From: Pseudomonas indica NBRC 103045
GTDB taxonomy: Bacteria > Pseudomonadota > Gammaproteobacteria > Pseudomonadales > Pseudomonadaceae
Length of the DNA stretch: 64,000 bases
Reading direction: 5' to 3'
Assembly: GCF_002091635.1 (NCBI RefSeq)
Contig: NZ_BDAC01000010.1
Location: forward strand, 62,001-126,000
The first letter of the stretch is position 1. Each line of letters starts with the position of its first letter. The notes beneath the pieces are model-generated. The model did not search any database. It worked only from the letters and a program-made list of their open reading frames with translations, and was not told the origin of the DNA. This document shows, piece after piece, positions 28,094-36,450 of the stretch. A program made the position numbers and the translations under genes.

Positions 28094-28390
28094 TCAACCG
28101 AAGAGTTGGTAGACCTTGGCACGCTGGGCCGACTGGTTGAGCTGGATCAGCTCGCCGGCCAGACGCTGCTGCTCACGGCTGCAGACGGCGATCAGCTCGC
28201 GATAGAGGGACAGCAACTCCTGCATGCGGCTGCGCAACAGGTTCTCGTCGCTGGTTTCGGCGTCCATCGCCTCTTCCACGGCCAGGCGGCATTGCTGATC
28301 GAGCTCGCCGATGGCCGTCCAGTCCTGCCGCGACAGTGCGTCGCGCAGAGCCGAACCGGTTGTTTCGAGGCGCTGAAAAGCTGGATTCAT
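28094..28390 (-). CDS. FliT-like flagellar chaperone (FleP position)
   Basis: 98 residues from MNPAFQRLETTG, all helical, ending KVYQLFG. It sits directly after fliS and before fleQ, where P. aeruginosa has PA1096 (fleP), a small FliT-like protein. FliT proteins bind the filament cap FliD and in enterics also modulate the master regulator. No clear motif confirms this, so function is inferred from size, helical character and position. The upstream in-frame Met at 28426 overlaps fliS and was not used. Confidence 0.75.
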   Translation of the reverse strand: MNPAFQRLETTGSALRDALSRQDWTAIGELDQQCRLAVEEAMDAETSDENLLRSRMQELLSLYRELIAVCSREQQRLAGELIQLNQSAQRAKVYQLFG

Positions 28391-28415
28391 GGTGTTCTCC
28401 TCGTCGATCCGGTGC

Positions 28416-28796
28416 TCAGGAGGCAATGCCGTCCCAGCCCGTCTTGACTTCCCGCAGCAGGCCCGCCACTTCGTCGACCAGCGCCACGTCGTTGTTCACG
28501 TTGGCCTCGACCAGTCGGGAGACCATGTATTCGTAGAGACTGTCCAGATTGGCCGCGATCTCGCCGCCCTTCTGGTGGTCCAGGCCTTCCCGCAGGCCGC
28601 CGATGATGGCGATGGCCTTGCCGATCAGCTCGCCCTTGAGCGAGGTCTGCCCACGCTCCAGAGCCCCCTTGGCCTGTGCCAGGCGGGCCAGGCCGCCTTC
28701 GAAGAGCATCTGGATGAGACGATGCGGGCTGGCATCCAACACCTGGACCTGGGTATTCACCGTCTGGTATTGCCTGAGGGCTGCCATTGCATTCAT
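28416..28796 (-). CDS. fliS: Flagellin export chaperone FliS (copy 1)
   Basis: 126 residues with the FliS pattern MAALRQYQTVNTQVQVLDASPHRLIQMLFEGGLARLAQAKGAL and LYEYMVSRLVEANVNND. FliS holds flagellin unfolded and delivers it to FlhA. The start MNAMAALRQY was preferred to an upstream Met four codons earlier. A sigma28-type promoter lies 33-59 bases upstream, between this gene and the second FliS paralogue, so expression may not depend on the fliD transcript. Confidence 0.93.
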   Translation of the reverse strand: MNAMAALRQYQTVNTQVQVLDASPHRLIQMLFEGGLARLAQAKGALERGQTSLKGELIGKAIAIIGGLREGLDHQKGGEIAANLDSLYEYMVSRLVEANVNNDVALVDEVAGLLREVKTGWDGIAS

Positions 28797-28828
28797 GGGT
28801 CGATCCACCTGTTCAGTTGATACCTAAG

Positions 28829-28855
28829 GTATCGGTGAACAGTGGAAAAACTTTA
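28829..28855 (-). promoter_or_regulatory. Sigma28 promoter of fliS copy 1
   Basis: On the minus strand TAAA (with GTTTTT following) is separated by 15 bases from ACCGATAC, closely matching the FliA consensus TAAA-N15-GCCGATAA. It fills the 65-base gap between the two fliS genes and gives a leader of about 26 bases. Confidence 0.7.
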
Positions 28856-28861
28856 TGCCTC

Positions 28862-29254
28862 TTAAGGCAAATTCGTCGCCTTGACTTCTTCGTGCTCGCC
28901 GATGGCGTCCCAGGCTTCCTTGATCTGCAACAGCAAGGCTTCGACCTCGTCGAGGCTGCGTGGCGTATCTTCCAGGGCGACGCCGGCCAGACGCCGGGTC
29001 ATGTAGTCGTACAGCGCGTCGAGGTTCTCGGCGATCTGGCCGCCGAGTTGCTTGTCCAGGCTCGCCTGGAGCACACCGAGAATGCTGATGGTGGAACCGA
29101 CCGCCACGCCGCGCGTCTCGCGATTGCCTTGCGCCTGGGCGAGGCGTGCCAGGGAGATGCGCTCCAGGGCGCCAGCCAGGAGCATCTGCACCGCCTGGTA
29201 GGGGGACACTTCGAGGCTGGTCTTGACCTGCTTGTAGGTATCGATCGAACTCAT
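28862..29254 (-). CDS. fliS: Second FliS-family chaperone
   Basis: 130 residues: [40 protein letters not shown] and [39 protein letters not shown]. It aligns along its length with the neighbouring FliS but is clearly diverged, so the pair are old paralogues rather than a recent duplication. It starts two bases after fliD, so coupling with the cap protein is likely. Which copy serves flagellin cannot be read from sequence. Confidence 0.9.
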   Translation of the reverse strand: MSSIDTYKQVKTSLEVSPYQAVQMLLAGALERISLARLAQAQGNRETRGVAVGSTISILGVLQASLDKQLGGQIAENLDALYDYMTRRLAGVALEDTPRSLDEVEALLLQIKEAWDAIGEHEEVKATNLP

Positions 29255-29256
29255 GG

Positions 29257-30636
29257 TCAGCTGCTCTTCTTGACGACGCCGGGGAGGTTGGAGAACGCAC
29301 CGGACATCCAGTCGCTGGTCCGCTTCAACTGGCCGACCAGGGAGTCCATCGCGTTGTATTGCGTGTATAGGCGTTCCTGAATCTTGGCGATGCGTGCATT
29401 GAGCTGGATCTTCTGATCGTCGACGCTACTCAGCGTCTGCTGCAGGCCGCTGACTCGTTGCTCCAGCACGCCGCCGGTCTTGGTATAGCCATCGACCTTG
29501 TTGTTCAGACGGGCCATCAGACCGTTGTCGCCGGTGAGGAAGCTGCCGACCGCGTCATAGTTGCTGTCCAGCACTTCGCCGAGCTTGGTGTCGTCGATCT
29601 TCAGCGTGCCATCCTTCTGCGTGGTGATGCCAAGGTCGGCCAGCACGCGCAGGTCGCCGCTCCCCATGGGGTTGGTCAACTCGCTGCGCACGCCACTGAC
29701 CAGGCTGCGCACCGTGGCGTCGCCGACCAGGTTGCCGGTGACCGGCTCCTTGCCGTCGCCCACCGACACTACGCTGGTCAGCGTCTTGGTGGTGGACATC
29801 AGCTTGTTGTAAGCGTCGACGAATTTCTTCAGGTTGTCCTTCACCGCCGAGGTGTTCTCACCGACGGTCAGAGTGACGGTCTTGCCGGTTTCCGCTTGCA
29901 GCAGATCGAGGGTCACGCCCTCGATGACGCCGCTGACGGAGTTCTTCTCGCTTTCGATTTCCAGGCCGTCGATCTTGAACTTGGCGTTGGCTGCGGTACT
30001 CAGCGCCGCCGGCATGTTGGTGACCAGCGACTGGAGATCGCTGCCCGCATCGGCAACGCTCATGGTCAGGTCGTTGCCGGCACCGGTCTTGTTCGACGAC
30101 AGCACCAGCCGGGAGGTATTGGCCACCGGGTCGGTGACGATATTGGCGCTGATGCCCTGGTCCTTGAGCTGCGTGTTGATCGCATCGCGAACATCCTTGA
30201 GGCTGGCGCCGTCGGCGATGTTCACGTCGAAACTGGAGCTGCCGAGGCCAATGGTCAAAGTACCGCCGGCGGCAAAGGTGGAAGTGGAATCGCCGCTCAC
30301 TGCGCCGGATGCGATCTTGCTCGCCGATGCCAGTTGGGTGACTTCGATGCTGTATTTGCCGGCAAGGGCTGTCTTGCCGACCGTCGCGGTGAGTCGCGCG
30401 GTATCGGAAGAGGTCGCCTTGCGGGTATCGAACAGGCTGAGGTCGTTCAGCCCCTTGATGGCGCTCTGGAAGTCGCTGACCGCACTCTTGAGCGTCCCCA
30501 GGGCGGAGATCTTGGCGGTCGTCTGAGTTTCGAGACGCTTGAGCTGCGCTTCCTTCGGCGCCTTCTCGGCCGCTGTCAGCGCAGAAACGATGGAATCGAT
30601 ATCGATTCCGGAACCCAAACCCGTGATGCCAGCCAT
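29257..30636 (-). CDS. fliD: Flagellar filament cap protein FliD
   Basis: 459 residues. The FliD N-terminus ([37 protein letters not shown]) and the FliD C-terminal region ([31 protein letters not shown] to [13 protein letters not shown]) are conserved, with a variable middle. FliD caps the filament and, in P. aeruginosa, binds mucin. The start [10 protein letters not shown] is preceded by GAGGCACAGG. An upstream in-frame Met 18 codons earlier is less likely. Confidence 0.96.
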   Translation of the reverse strand: MAGITGLGSGIDIDSIVSALTAAEKAPKEAQLKRLETQTTAKISALGTLKSAVSDFQSAIKGLNDLSLFDTRKATSSDTARLTATVGKTALAGKYSIEVTQLASASKIASGAVSGDSTSTFAAGGTLTIGLGSSSFDVNIADGASLKDVRDAINTQLKDQGISANIVTDPVANTSRLVLSSNKTGAGNDLTMSVADAGSDLQSLVTNMPAALSTAANAKFKIDGLEIESEKNSVSGVIEGVTLDLLQAETGKTVTLTVGENTSAVKDNLKKFVDAYNKLMSTTKTLTSVVSVGDGKEPVTGNLVGDATVRSLVSGVRSELTNPMGSGDLRVLADLGITTQKDGTLKIDDTKLGEVLDSNYDAVGSFLTGDNGLMARLNNKVDGYTKTGGVLEQRVSGLQQTLSSVDDQKIQLNARIAKIQERLYTQYNAMDSLVGQLKRTSDWMSGAFSNLPGVVKKSS

Positions 30637-30689
30637 ATCCTGTGCCTCGTCAAAGAGTCGACGGTTACCCGTCGCAATAGGCCAAACCA

Positions 30690-30705
30690 ATCAAGAAGCG
30701 TGCCG
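30690..30705 (-). promoter_or_regulatory. Degenerate sigma54-type promoter before fliD
   Basis: The minus strand reads CGGCACGCTTCTTGAT. The -24 half CGGCACG is strong and the spacing correct, but the -12 is TTGAT instead of TTGCT. It lies between flaG and fliD, about 54 bases before the fliD start. P. aeruginosa fliD is RpoN-dependent, so it may be functional though weak. Confidence 0.42.
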
Positions 30706-30707
30706 AT

Positions 30708-31091
30708 TCAGACCTGGGTCTTGAACAACAGGCTGCGCATTTCCGAAAGGCTTTCCGCGAGCTTGAGCGCCTCTTCGGAAGGAATCTGTCGGATCACGTC
30801 GCCGGATGCGGCGTCGGTGACCTTGACGACGATACGGCCGCTGCCATCGTCGAGGGAGAAATTGATGTCGCGTCGGACCGACTGCACGAACTCCTGGATG
30901 CTGCTCACCGCGTCTTCCAGTTGACCCCGGCTCACGCCGGCGGCGACGCTACCGTCGCGCTCGGCCTCGGTGGCCTTGGTGCTGGCGACAGTCGGCTCGG
31001 CCGGCTTGGAGGCCGCTTCCCGAGCAGTGCTGGAGACGGTGGGCTGGGTGCTGCGCGGCACAGACCAATCGTTTATCGAGCTGATGTCCAT
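30708..31091 (-). CDS. flaG: Flagellar protein FlaG
   Basis: 127 residues. The N-terminal half is Ala/Thr/Ser-rich and probably disordered; the C-terminal FlaG domain is INFSLDDGSGRIVVKVTDAASGDVIRQIPSEEALKLAESL. FlaG affects filament length and lies between fliC and fliD as in most polar-flagellated bacteria. It follows the fliC terminator, so it is probably expressed by read-through of that terminator. Confidence 0.94.
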   Translation of the reverse strand: MDISSINDWSVPRSTQPTVSSTAREAASKPAEPTVASTKATEAERDGSVAAGVSRGQLEDAVSSIQEFVQSVRRDINFSLDDGSGRIVVKVTDAASGDVIRQIPSEEALKLAESLSEMRSLLFKTQV

Positions 31092-31114
31092 CTTTTACCC
31101 CTCACAACGAGGAA

Positions 31115-31145
31115 ATGGGAGGAAGGGTTACCCCCTTCCTCCCAT
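31115..31145 (-). terminator. Terminator hairpin of fliC
   Basis: A perfect 13-base stem ATGGGAGGAAGGG/CCCTTCCTCCCAT with a 5-base loop, 21 bases after the fliC stop. On the minus strand it is followed by TTCCTCGTTG, only a weak U-tract. It would reduce flow from the abundant fliC message into flaG-fliD. Confidence 0.72.
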
Positions 31146-31165
31146 CGGTTGGCGCCGTTTGCCGA

Positions 31166-32356
31166 TTAGCCCAGCAGGCTGAGCACTGCTTGCGGCAGCT
31201 GGTTGGCCTGGGCCAGGATCGAGGTACCGGCCTGCTGCAGAATCTGATTCTTGGTCAGATTAGCAGTTTCGGCAGCGAAGTCGGTGTCCTGGATCCGGCT
31301 GCGTGCGGCCGACACGTTCTCCCCGATGTTCTGCAGGTTGCCGATGGTGTTCTCGAAGCGGTTCTGGACCGCACCGAGGTCGGCGCGCTGCGCATCGATC
31401 TTCTGGATCGCCTGGTCGATGATGATCACCGCCTTCTGCGAACCGATGGTGTCGGTGATGTCCACGTCGGCAACCAGGTTGTCGTCGGTCACGTCGGCCA
31501 GGCTGACAGCGGTGGTGGTCGCAGCGGTTTCCGCGTCGTCGATGGAAGCACCGGAGCCGAAGGAGAAGCTCTCGATCTCACCGGCAGCGCTACCCGAACC
31601 CAAGGCGGTCACCAGGTCGATATCGCCGCTTTCGTTGACGAAGGCACCGATGCCGATGTTGGCGTCGTTGATCACGGTGGCCAGGGCCTGGACCTGCTCG
31701 GCCTGGGTGGCACCGCTGGCGAAGGTGGCGCTGAAGGTCTTGGCAGTGCCGTTGGCCATGGTCACGGAGATGGCGATGGCACCCGATGCGTTGGCCGCAC
31801 CCGCAGCAACGTCGCTCGCGGCGATGCTGCCGGAGGAGAAGGTAGCCTCCATCGATTCGGTGCTCATCTCGTCGATCTTGACGCTGATGGTTTCGTTCGC
31901 GGCGCTACCGACCTGGAAGGTGGTGGTGCCGAAGGTACCGTCGAGCAGTTTCTTGCCACCGAAGGAGGTGGTGTTGGCGATACGGTCCAGTTCCTTCTTC
32001 AGCTCGGTCACTTCGGAGTTCAGTGCCTTGCGTTCTTCGGAGCTGTTGGAACCGTTGGCCGATTGCAGGGCCAGATCGCGCATACGCTGCAGGATGGAGG
32101 TGGACTGCTGCAGGGCGCCTTCAGCGGTCTGGGCCATGGAGATGCCGTCGTTGGAGTTCTTGACGGCGATGTTCAGGCCGTTGACCTGGCTGGTCAGGCG
32201 GTTGGCGATCTGCAGGCCGGCGGCGTCGTCCTTGGCGCTGTTGATGCGCGAACCGGTGGACAGGCGCTGCAGGGACACATCCAGAGCCTTGGAAGAGGTG
32301 TTCAGGTTGCGCTGGGTGTTCAGCGATGCAACGTTAGTGTTGACGGTCAAAGCCAT
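31166..32356 (-). CDS. fliC: Flagellin FliC
   Basis: 396 residues. The D0/D1 ends are typical ([21 protein letters not shown] and [34 protein letters not shown]), bracketing a variable Ala/Ser/Thr/Asp-rich centre (about residues 170-290). The length is close to P. aeruginosa a-type flagellin. Start choice: ATG preceded by a CGGAGGACAACC ribosome site. Two sigma28 promoters lie upstream. No flagellin glycosylation genes are found on the 5' side, where a-type strains keep them. Confidence 0.97.
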   Translation of the reverse strand: MALTVNTNVASLNTQRNLNTSSKALDVSLQRLSTGSRINSAKDDAAGLQIANRLTSQVNGLNIAVKNSNDGISMAQTAEGALQQSTSILQRMRDLALQSANGSNSSEERKALNSEVTELKKELDRIANTTSFGGKKLLDGTFGTTTFQVGSAANETISVKIDEMSTESMEATFSSGSIAASDVAAGAANASGAIAISVTMANGTAKTFSATFASGATQAEQVQALATVINDANIGIGAFVNESGDIDLVTALGSGSAAGEIESFSFGSGASIDDAETAATTTAVSLADVTDDNLVADVDITDTIGSQKAVIIIDQAIQKIDAQRADLGAVQNRFENTIGNLQNIGENVSAARSRIQDTDFAAETANLTKNQILQQAGTSILAQANQLPQAVLSLLG

Positions 32357-32451
32357 GATGGTTGTCCTCCGTAGGACCTTACTTCGTTTGCCTGGGCTTG
32401 CGACTCTGGCCTGCAATGCTCAGGCAACCGTTGAGTTCGCATTCGTTCTTT

Positions 32452-32478
32452 GTATCGGCCCTTGCGGAAATTCCTTTA
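32452..32478 (-). promoter_or_regulatory. Sigma28 promoter of fliC, proximal
   Basis: On the minus strand TAAA is followed after exactly 15 bases by GCCGATAC, one base from the FliA -10 consensus. The transcript would start about 90 bases before the fliC ATG. Confidence 0.78.
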
Positions 32479-32553
32479 GGGCCCTTCCCTCAATTTTTTT
32501 CCTACTACCGCCAGAGGCCGTGTTTGACGCGGGACTTGGCGGGTTCGTATGGC

Positions 32554-32580
32554 TTATCGGCATCACCCGGAGAGACTTGA
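32554..32580 (-). promoter_or_regulatory. Sigma28 promoter of fliC, distal
   Basis: On the minus strand TCAAG, then GCCGATAA: the -10 is the exact FliA consensus and the 15-base spacing from TCAA is correct. It lies just inside a strong terminator. Leader length from here would be about 190 bases. Confidence 0.78.
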
Positions 32581-32584
32581 GGAA

Positions 32585-32620
32585 GAAAAAAAGCCCCACC
32601 GACGATCATCGGAGGGGCTT
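32585..32620 (-). terminator. Intrinsic terminator upstream of fliC
   Basis: Stem AAGCCCC/GGGGCTT plus inner CCGA/TCGG, followed on the minus strand by a run of seven T (TTTTTTTCTTCC). It is a textbook Rho-independent terminator pointing toward fliC. No minus-strand gene lies upstream within the window, so it insulates fliC or is a relic of a gene lost from this site. Confidence 0.85.
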
Positions 32621-32886
32621 CCTTATATAAGAGGGCAACTGTGAGGACGTCGGGCTCTGCAAAGGCGCATGAACGCTGCCCTACCGTTCGGCGCCTCGCC
32701 ACCATGGCGTTTTGACTTTCGCCGGGACGCTTCCATACTTTTTCACGCCATGCGCATTGAGCATGACATCAACCGAAAGGGATCCCTCAACCCAGGGGGG
32801 CCGTACCGGTTCATGCAGTTCGCTCGCGTCGTGGTGGTTGGCATTACGGGCAGGTAGGCCCTCTTGTTGAATAGGAGTGTTCAACG
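32621..32886. other. Intergenic region before the metalloprotease
   Basis: Together with the fliC leader this is the largest non-coding stretch of the window. It holds one possible sigma70-like promoter (listed separately) and a GGAG-like ribosome site (AATAGGAGTG) 6-10 bases before the protease ATG. An open frame of 67 codons on the minus strand would need a TTG start and has no protein-like composition. Confidence 0.5.
32712..32741 (+). promoter_or_regulatory. Possible sigma70-like promoter of the metalloprotease gene
   Basis: TTGACT and TACTTT are separated by 18 bases, in a locally AT-richer patch about 145 bases before the ATG at 32887. Both hexamers are imperfect, so this is only a candidate. 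Confidence 0.35.
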
Positions 32887-35070
32887 ATGTCCAGCCATTC
32901 CCGAACCACGACGTTCCCGCCCCTCCCCGATCTGCTGACCTCGCCGACCCGCGCCGATGCGCCCACCGCGGCGCTGGACCCGTCGATCGCGACCGCGTCG
33001 CTGGGATCGATCGTGTTTCCCCCGATCCATTCCCTGCGCGCCGGCTGCTGGTTGCTGAACTACAAGCCCACGGGTGCGCCGCTGGTGTCCTACGACGGTA
33101 CCCTGCGGGTGGAAAGCCATAGTGGCGGCCGTACCGTCAGCGGCGATCTCTACCAGCGGCCCGTGATCTACCTGCCGCTCAACCTGAGCGCGCCCCTGCC
33201 CGCCCAACCGGGCAAGCCGACGCTGGTGCCCGAGCTGTCGTGGAAGCCCATCCTCCTGGGCGGCCCGAACCCGGCCAACGGCATTCCGATCCTGGCACGC
33301 TCGCGCTACCGCTATTACGTGCGGGTGACCGCCTTGCCGGAGTACTTCTACTTCGGCAACACCTTTACCCTCGGCTTCGAGCTGTGGCGCTTCACCGCGC
33401 CGAACACTTGGGTGAACGAAACCACGCTGACCGCGCAGATGGTGCGCATGAGCGGCCCCGCGGGCTATCCGTCCCCTGCCGACTACGCCGAAGGCGATGT
33501 CAGGAACGCGTCCAACACGGTCGTCGGCCGCCTGACCATGGGCTGGCTGTCCACCTACTACCGCCGCTGCACGGTCGAGATCGACACCGTGAGCGGCTCG
33601 GAGCGGCCGCTCGCCAGCGGCGTCGGCCACACCTGGCAAACGGTGATGGACGAAGTCGGCTGGCAAGTGAACCTGCACCTCAGCGACGTCGATGTCGCCG
33701 AGGCCAGCGGCGCCTCCTGGTCCAATACCGAGATGCACGCCTCCATGCTCGCCCGCCGCGCGGCCACCAACCTCGACAGCGAATGGCGCTACCACGTGCT
33801 GGCGGTGAAGAACATCGACTCGACCCCGCGTGGGATCATGTACGACAACGGCGGCACCGACTCCAACAACGTGCCGCGCGAAGGCATCGGCATCGCCTCG
33901 CACTGGATCATCGATGCCGGCTGGGGCACGGTCAGCGGCCAGCGCTTCGGCACCGCCGACGCGCCCTACTTCCGCACCGCCGTGCACGAGATCGGCCACG
34001 CCATGGGCCTGTACCACAACTTCGCCGACCTCGGCTTCATGTGCACCAGCGACGTGATCGCCGCCGCCGGCACTCCCGGCACGCCATTCCCCAGCAACAT
34101 CCAGTGGTCGTTCCATCCGGACAACCTCAAGCAACTGCGCCACTACCCCGACCCCTTCGTGCGTCCCGGCTCGGTAGCGTTCGGCGGCGCCTCGATGAAC
34201 ACGCCGCTGATCACCCCCACCGACCTGGAAATCGACGTGGAAGGCCTGGCACTGGAAGTGAAACCGCTGCTCGCCGAACTGCCACTGGGAGCACCGGTGC
34301 GGGTGGACATCGCCCTGGTGAACCGTGGCGACCGCGCGATCCGCGTCCCGGCCAATCTCAGCCTGAAAGGCGAGTTCGTCAGCGGCAGCGTGATCGATCC
34401 GGCCGGCACTTCCCGCTCGTTCCGCACCGTAGTGCACTGCCTGGAGGATCACGCCTTCAACCTGTTGCAGCCGGGCGAGCGGATCGAAGACTCCATGACC
34501 CTGCTGCGCGGCGCCGAGGGCGCCCTGTTCGGCACCTCGGGCGTGCATGAAATCCAGGTCGAGGTGCACTGGGACGTGGAAGGCATGGTCGCCCGCGTGG
34601 CCGGCAGCACCACCGTGATGGTGACCGCCGCGGTCGATGCCCGGCATGCGGAAGCGGCGCACCAGATCCTGGCGACGCCCGATGCGCATCTGGTGCTGGC
34701 CATCGGCGGCGACCACCTCACCGAGGGCATCAAGGCGATCCAGTGTGCCCTCGACTCGCCGGTGCTGCGGCCGCATTACGCGGTCATCGAAGCCAAGCGC
34801 GTCGCGCGCCGCTTCAGGAACCGCAAGGCCGATCTGAAGGCCGCCGCCGCGCTGCTGGAAGACGGCTGCGTGATGAGTCCCCGTGAACTGGGCAAACTGG
34901 CGAAAGCCGCCAGCCAGGCCGATACGGGCGGCGCACCGCTGAAAGAACTGTCCAAGCAACTCAAGGCGCGGGCGAAGAAAATGGCCCTGCCGGTCGCCGA
35001 CCGGCGGGCGCTGGATGCGCTCGACGAGCGCGACAACGGCAAACCCGATACGCCCCGCCTGCGCGCTTGA
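32887..35070 (+). CDS. Zinc metalloprotease with HExxHxxGLxH motif, no signal peptide
   Basis: 727 residues. The zincin motif HEIGHAMGLYH spans residues 367-377 (His367, Glu368, His371, third ligand His377), as in metzincin-like peptidases. The 350 residues before it have no recognised domain, and there is no Sec signal peptide. After the catalytic region is a beta-rich segment (about 430-590, SVGVISG-like region with repeated Val/Asp/Leu strands), then an Ala/Lys/Arg-rich helical tail ending DTPRLRA. It could be exported by another route or act inside the cell. I cannot name a family. It is the first of four plus-strand genes between fliC and the R-body locus. A GGAG-like ribosome site precedes the ATG. 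Confidence 0.82.
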   Translation: MSSHSRTTTFPPLPDLLTSPTRADAPTAALDPSIATASLGSIVFPPIHSLRAGCWLLNYKPTGAPLVSYDGTLRVESHSGGRTVSGDLYQRPVIYLPLNLSAPLPAQPGKPTLVPELSWKPILLGGPNPANGIPILARSRYRYYVRVTALPEYFYFGNTFTLGFELWRFTAPNTWVNETTLTAQMVRMSGPAGYPSPADYAEGDVRNASNTVVGRLTMGWLSTYYRRCTVEIDTVSGSERPLASGVGHTWQTVMDEVGWQVNLHLSDVDVAEASGASWSNTEMHASMLARRAATNLDSEWRYHVLAVKNIDSTPRGIMYDNGGTDSNNVPREGIGIASHWIIDAGWGTVSGQRFGTADAPYFRTAVHEIGHAMGLYHNFADLGFMCTSDVIAAAGTPGTPFPSNIQWSFHPDNLKQLRHYPDPFVRPGSVAFGGASMNTPLITPTDLEIDVEGLALEVKPLLAELPLGAPVRVDIALVNRGDRAIRVPANLSLKGEFVSGSVIDPAGTSRSFRTVVHCLEDHAFNLLQPGERIEDSMTLLRGAEGALFGTSGVHEIQVEVHWDVEGMVARVAGSTTVMVTAAVDARHAEAAHQILATPDAHLVLAIGGDHLTEGIKAIQCALDSPVLRPHYAVIEAKRVARRFRNRKADLKAAAALLEDGCVMSPRELGKLAKAASQADTGGAPLKELSKQLKARAKKMALPVADRRALDALDERDNGKPDTPRLRA

Positions 35071-35106
35071 GCGGTAACCGGGCGAAACGCGGAGAGGAAC
35101 AGGACG

Positions 35107-35406
35107 ATGACAGCGCACGATCCACGGCTGGTGGGAAGCTGGCAGAAGATCGACGACGCGGCCTGCGCGGCGAAGTACGCCGCGCACCTGCGCTTCGAAC
35201 CTACCGGTCTCTACTTCGGCAGCACCGAACCCGCCGGCGGCTTCACCTGGTGGGACGGAGGGACTTGGGCGACGGAGGTCCCCGGCCGTCTCGCGCTGTC
35301 CATCGCCAACGACGAAGTGGTCATCTACGCCTATTCGCTCGACGACGACACCTTGACCGTGGATGACCCTTCGGGGTGTCGCTTCCGCTATCGCCGAGCC
35401 CTTTGA
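35107..35406 (+). CDS. Small hypothetical protein, lipocalin-like beta-barrel pattern
   Basis: 99 residues beginning MTAHDPRLVGSWQKIDDAACAAKYAAHLRFEPTG. The opening LVGSW and alternating strands (GLYFGSTEP, RLALSIANDEVVIYAYSLDDDTLTVDD) resemble the start of small lipocalin-like domains, but I cannot assign a family. It lies 36 bases after the metalloprotease with an AGAGGAACAGG ribosome site, so it is likely cotranscribed. It might be an inhibitor or partner of that protease; this is a guess from position only. Confidence 0.7.
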   Translation: MTAHDPRLVGSWQKIDDAACAAKYAAHLRFEPTGLYFGSTEPAGGFTWWDGGTWATEVPGRLALSIANDEVVIYAYSLDDDTLTVDDPSGCRFRYRRAL

Positions 35407-35613
35407 TCGGTGTCCTAACGAACGACCTCGGCGGAGAACGCTCGCCGAGGTCGCATTTCCCCAGCTCGGGCACGTAACTCGAAGCAGGTGGCACGCCTCG
35501 GGTGAGGTCATCCACGCTTTGACAATTTCCTGCCCTGGCAACGCTGCGCTCCTGGTTTCGCCTTGTTAGGTTCCGTTCCGGGCATTTTCCCGCGGTAACC
35601 GAGACAGCATTCC

Positions 35614-36411
35614 ATGCCACTACACCACAAGGCGGCGCTCGCCTGCGCCGCCATACTCTGTACGGTCGCGTCCATCGGCTGGCTACTGACCTCCGGCACC
35701 CAGGCCACCGATCACCAGGCCGCCTCGGTGAAAGCCGATTCTCCTACCGCTTCGATCCAACCGGGCAAGACCGTACCGGGCGAGGTCGACACGGCCGCAG
35801 CGCAGATCGGTAAATCGAAGCAGGACGACGAAAAAACGCTGCAACTGCTCATGCAGCCCGATCCCAACCCCTACTACGCCACCTTCGGCGACCGCCTGCA
35901 GGAAGTGTTGGCACGGCGCGACGGCCAGACCGTGGACGCGAAGAAGCTCTGGGCGGCGCTGCAGGAAAAAGCCGCCTGGAAACCCCTGGAGGGCTCACCC
36001 GACCAGTTGCCGCTCACGGCGGAACAACGCAGCGACGGGCGTGAATTCATCAACATCGATCCGCTCAAGATCGAGTCCCTGGTTCCCGGCGATCACCTGG
36101 AAGTGCCGATCGCCCAGGCCAACCAGACCTACAACGTCGTCATCGATCACGTGCGGTCGACGGACGGCCAGAGCATGACCTGGTCCGGCCATATCGAGGA
36201 ACTCTCCCAGGACAACCAGGTGACGATCACCCGGGGCAACGGGCTGATCGTCGGCGGCATCACCACTCCCCAGGGCCTCTATGCCCTGCAGGCCCACGGC
36301 AGCCAGGGCTGGATCGCGACCAACGCCACCCTGTTCAAGAAGGGAGACAAACACATCGAGGTCCCGTCCAGCCAGGACAACGCGGCCACCGATAACCACG
36401 CAGGGCACTGA
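35614..36411 (+). CDS. Exported protein resembling a detached metalloprotease propeptide/chaperone
   Basis: 265 residues. An N-terminal hydrophobic segment (ALACAAILCTVASIGWLLTSG) is a signal peptide or membrane anchor, followed by a Pro/Lys-rich linker. From about residue 140 the pattern FINIDPLKIESLVPGDHLEVPI, TYNVVIDHVRS, WSGHIEEL, VTITRGNGLIVGGITTPQGLYAL, GWIATN resembles the N-terminal pro-region that precedes the catalytic domain in peptidyl-Asp/reprolysin-type bacterial metalloproteases. The next gene, 39 bases on, is such a protease lacking that region. I infer that it folds or inhibits the protease in trans. The family link is from memory of the pattern. Confidence 0.68.
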   Translation: MPLHHKAALACAAILCTVASIGWLLTSGTQATDHQAASVKADSPTASIQPGKTVPGEVDTAAAQIGKSKQDDEKTLQLLMQPDPNPYYATFGDRLQEVLARRDGQTVDAKKLWAALQEKAAWKPLEGSPDQLPLTAEQRSDGREFINIDPLKIESLVPGDHLEVPIAQANQTYNVVIDHVRSTDGQSMTWSGHIEELSQDNQVTITRGNGLIVGGITTPQGLYALQAHGSQGWIATNATLFKKGDKHIEVPSSQDNAATDNHAGH

Positions 36412-36450
36412 GCCCGCCCCGCCACAAAGCACTCAGGGAACGTAACCACG

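Noticed and set aside
30636-30700. A second sigma54-like site TTTGGCCTATTGC before fliD
   Set aside because: The distance between GG and GC is 11 bases instead of 10; the site at 30690-30705 is closer to consensus.
32681-32884. A 67-codon minus-strand frame upstream of fliC
   Set aside because: It needs a TTG start, has no ribosome site, and overlaps the leader of the metalloprotease; the composition is not protein-like.
32881-35541. A very long minus-strand open frame (886 codons) opposite the metalloprotease
   Set aside because: It is the GC-rich antisense shadow of a gene with a real zincin motif and a good ribosome site; the shadow has no recognisable domain.
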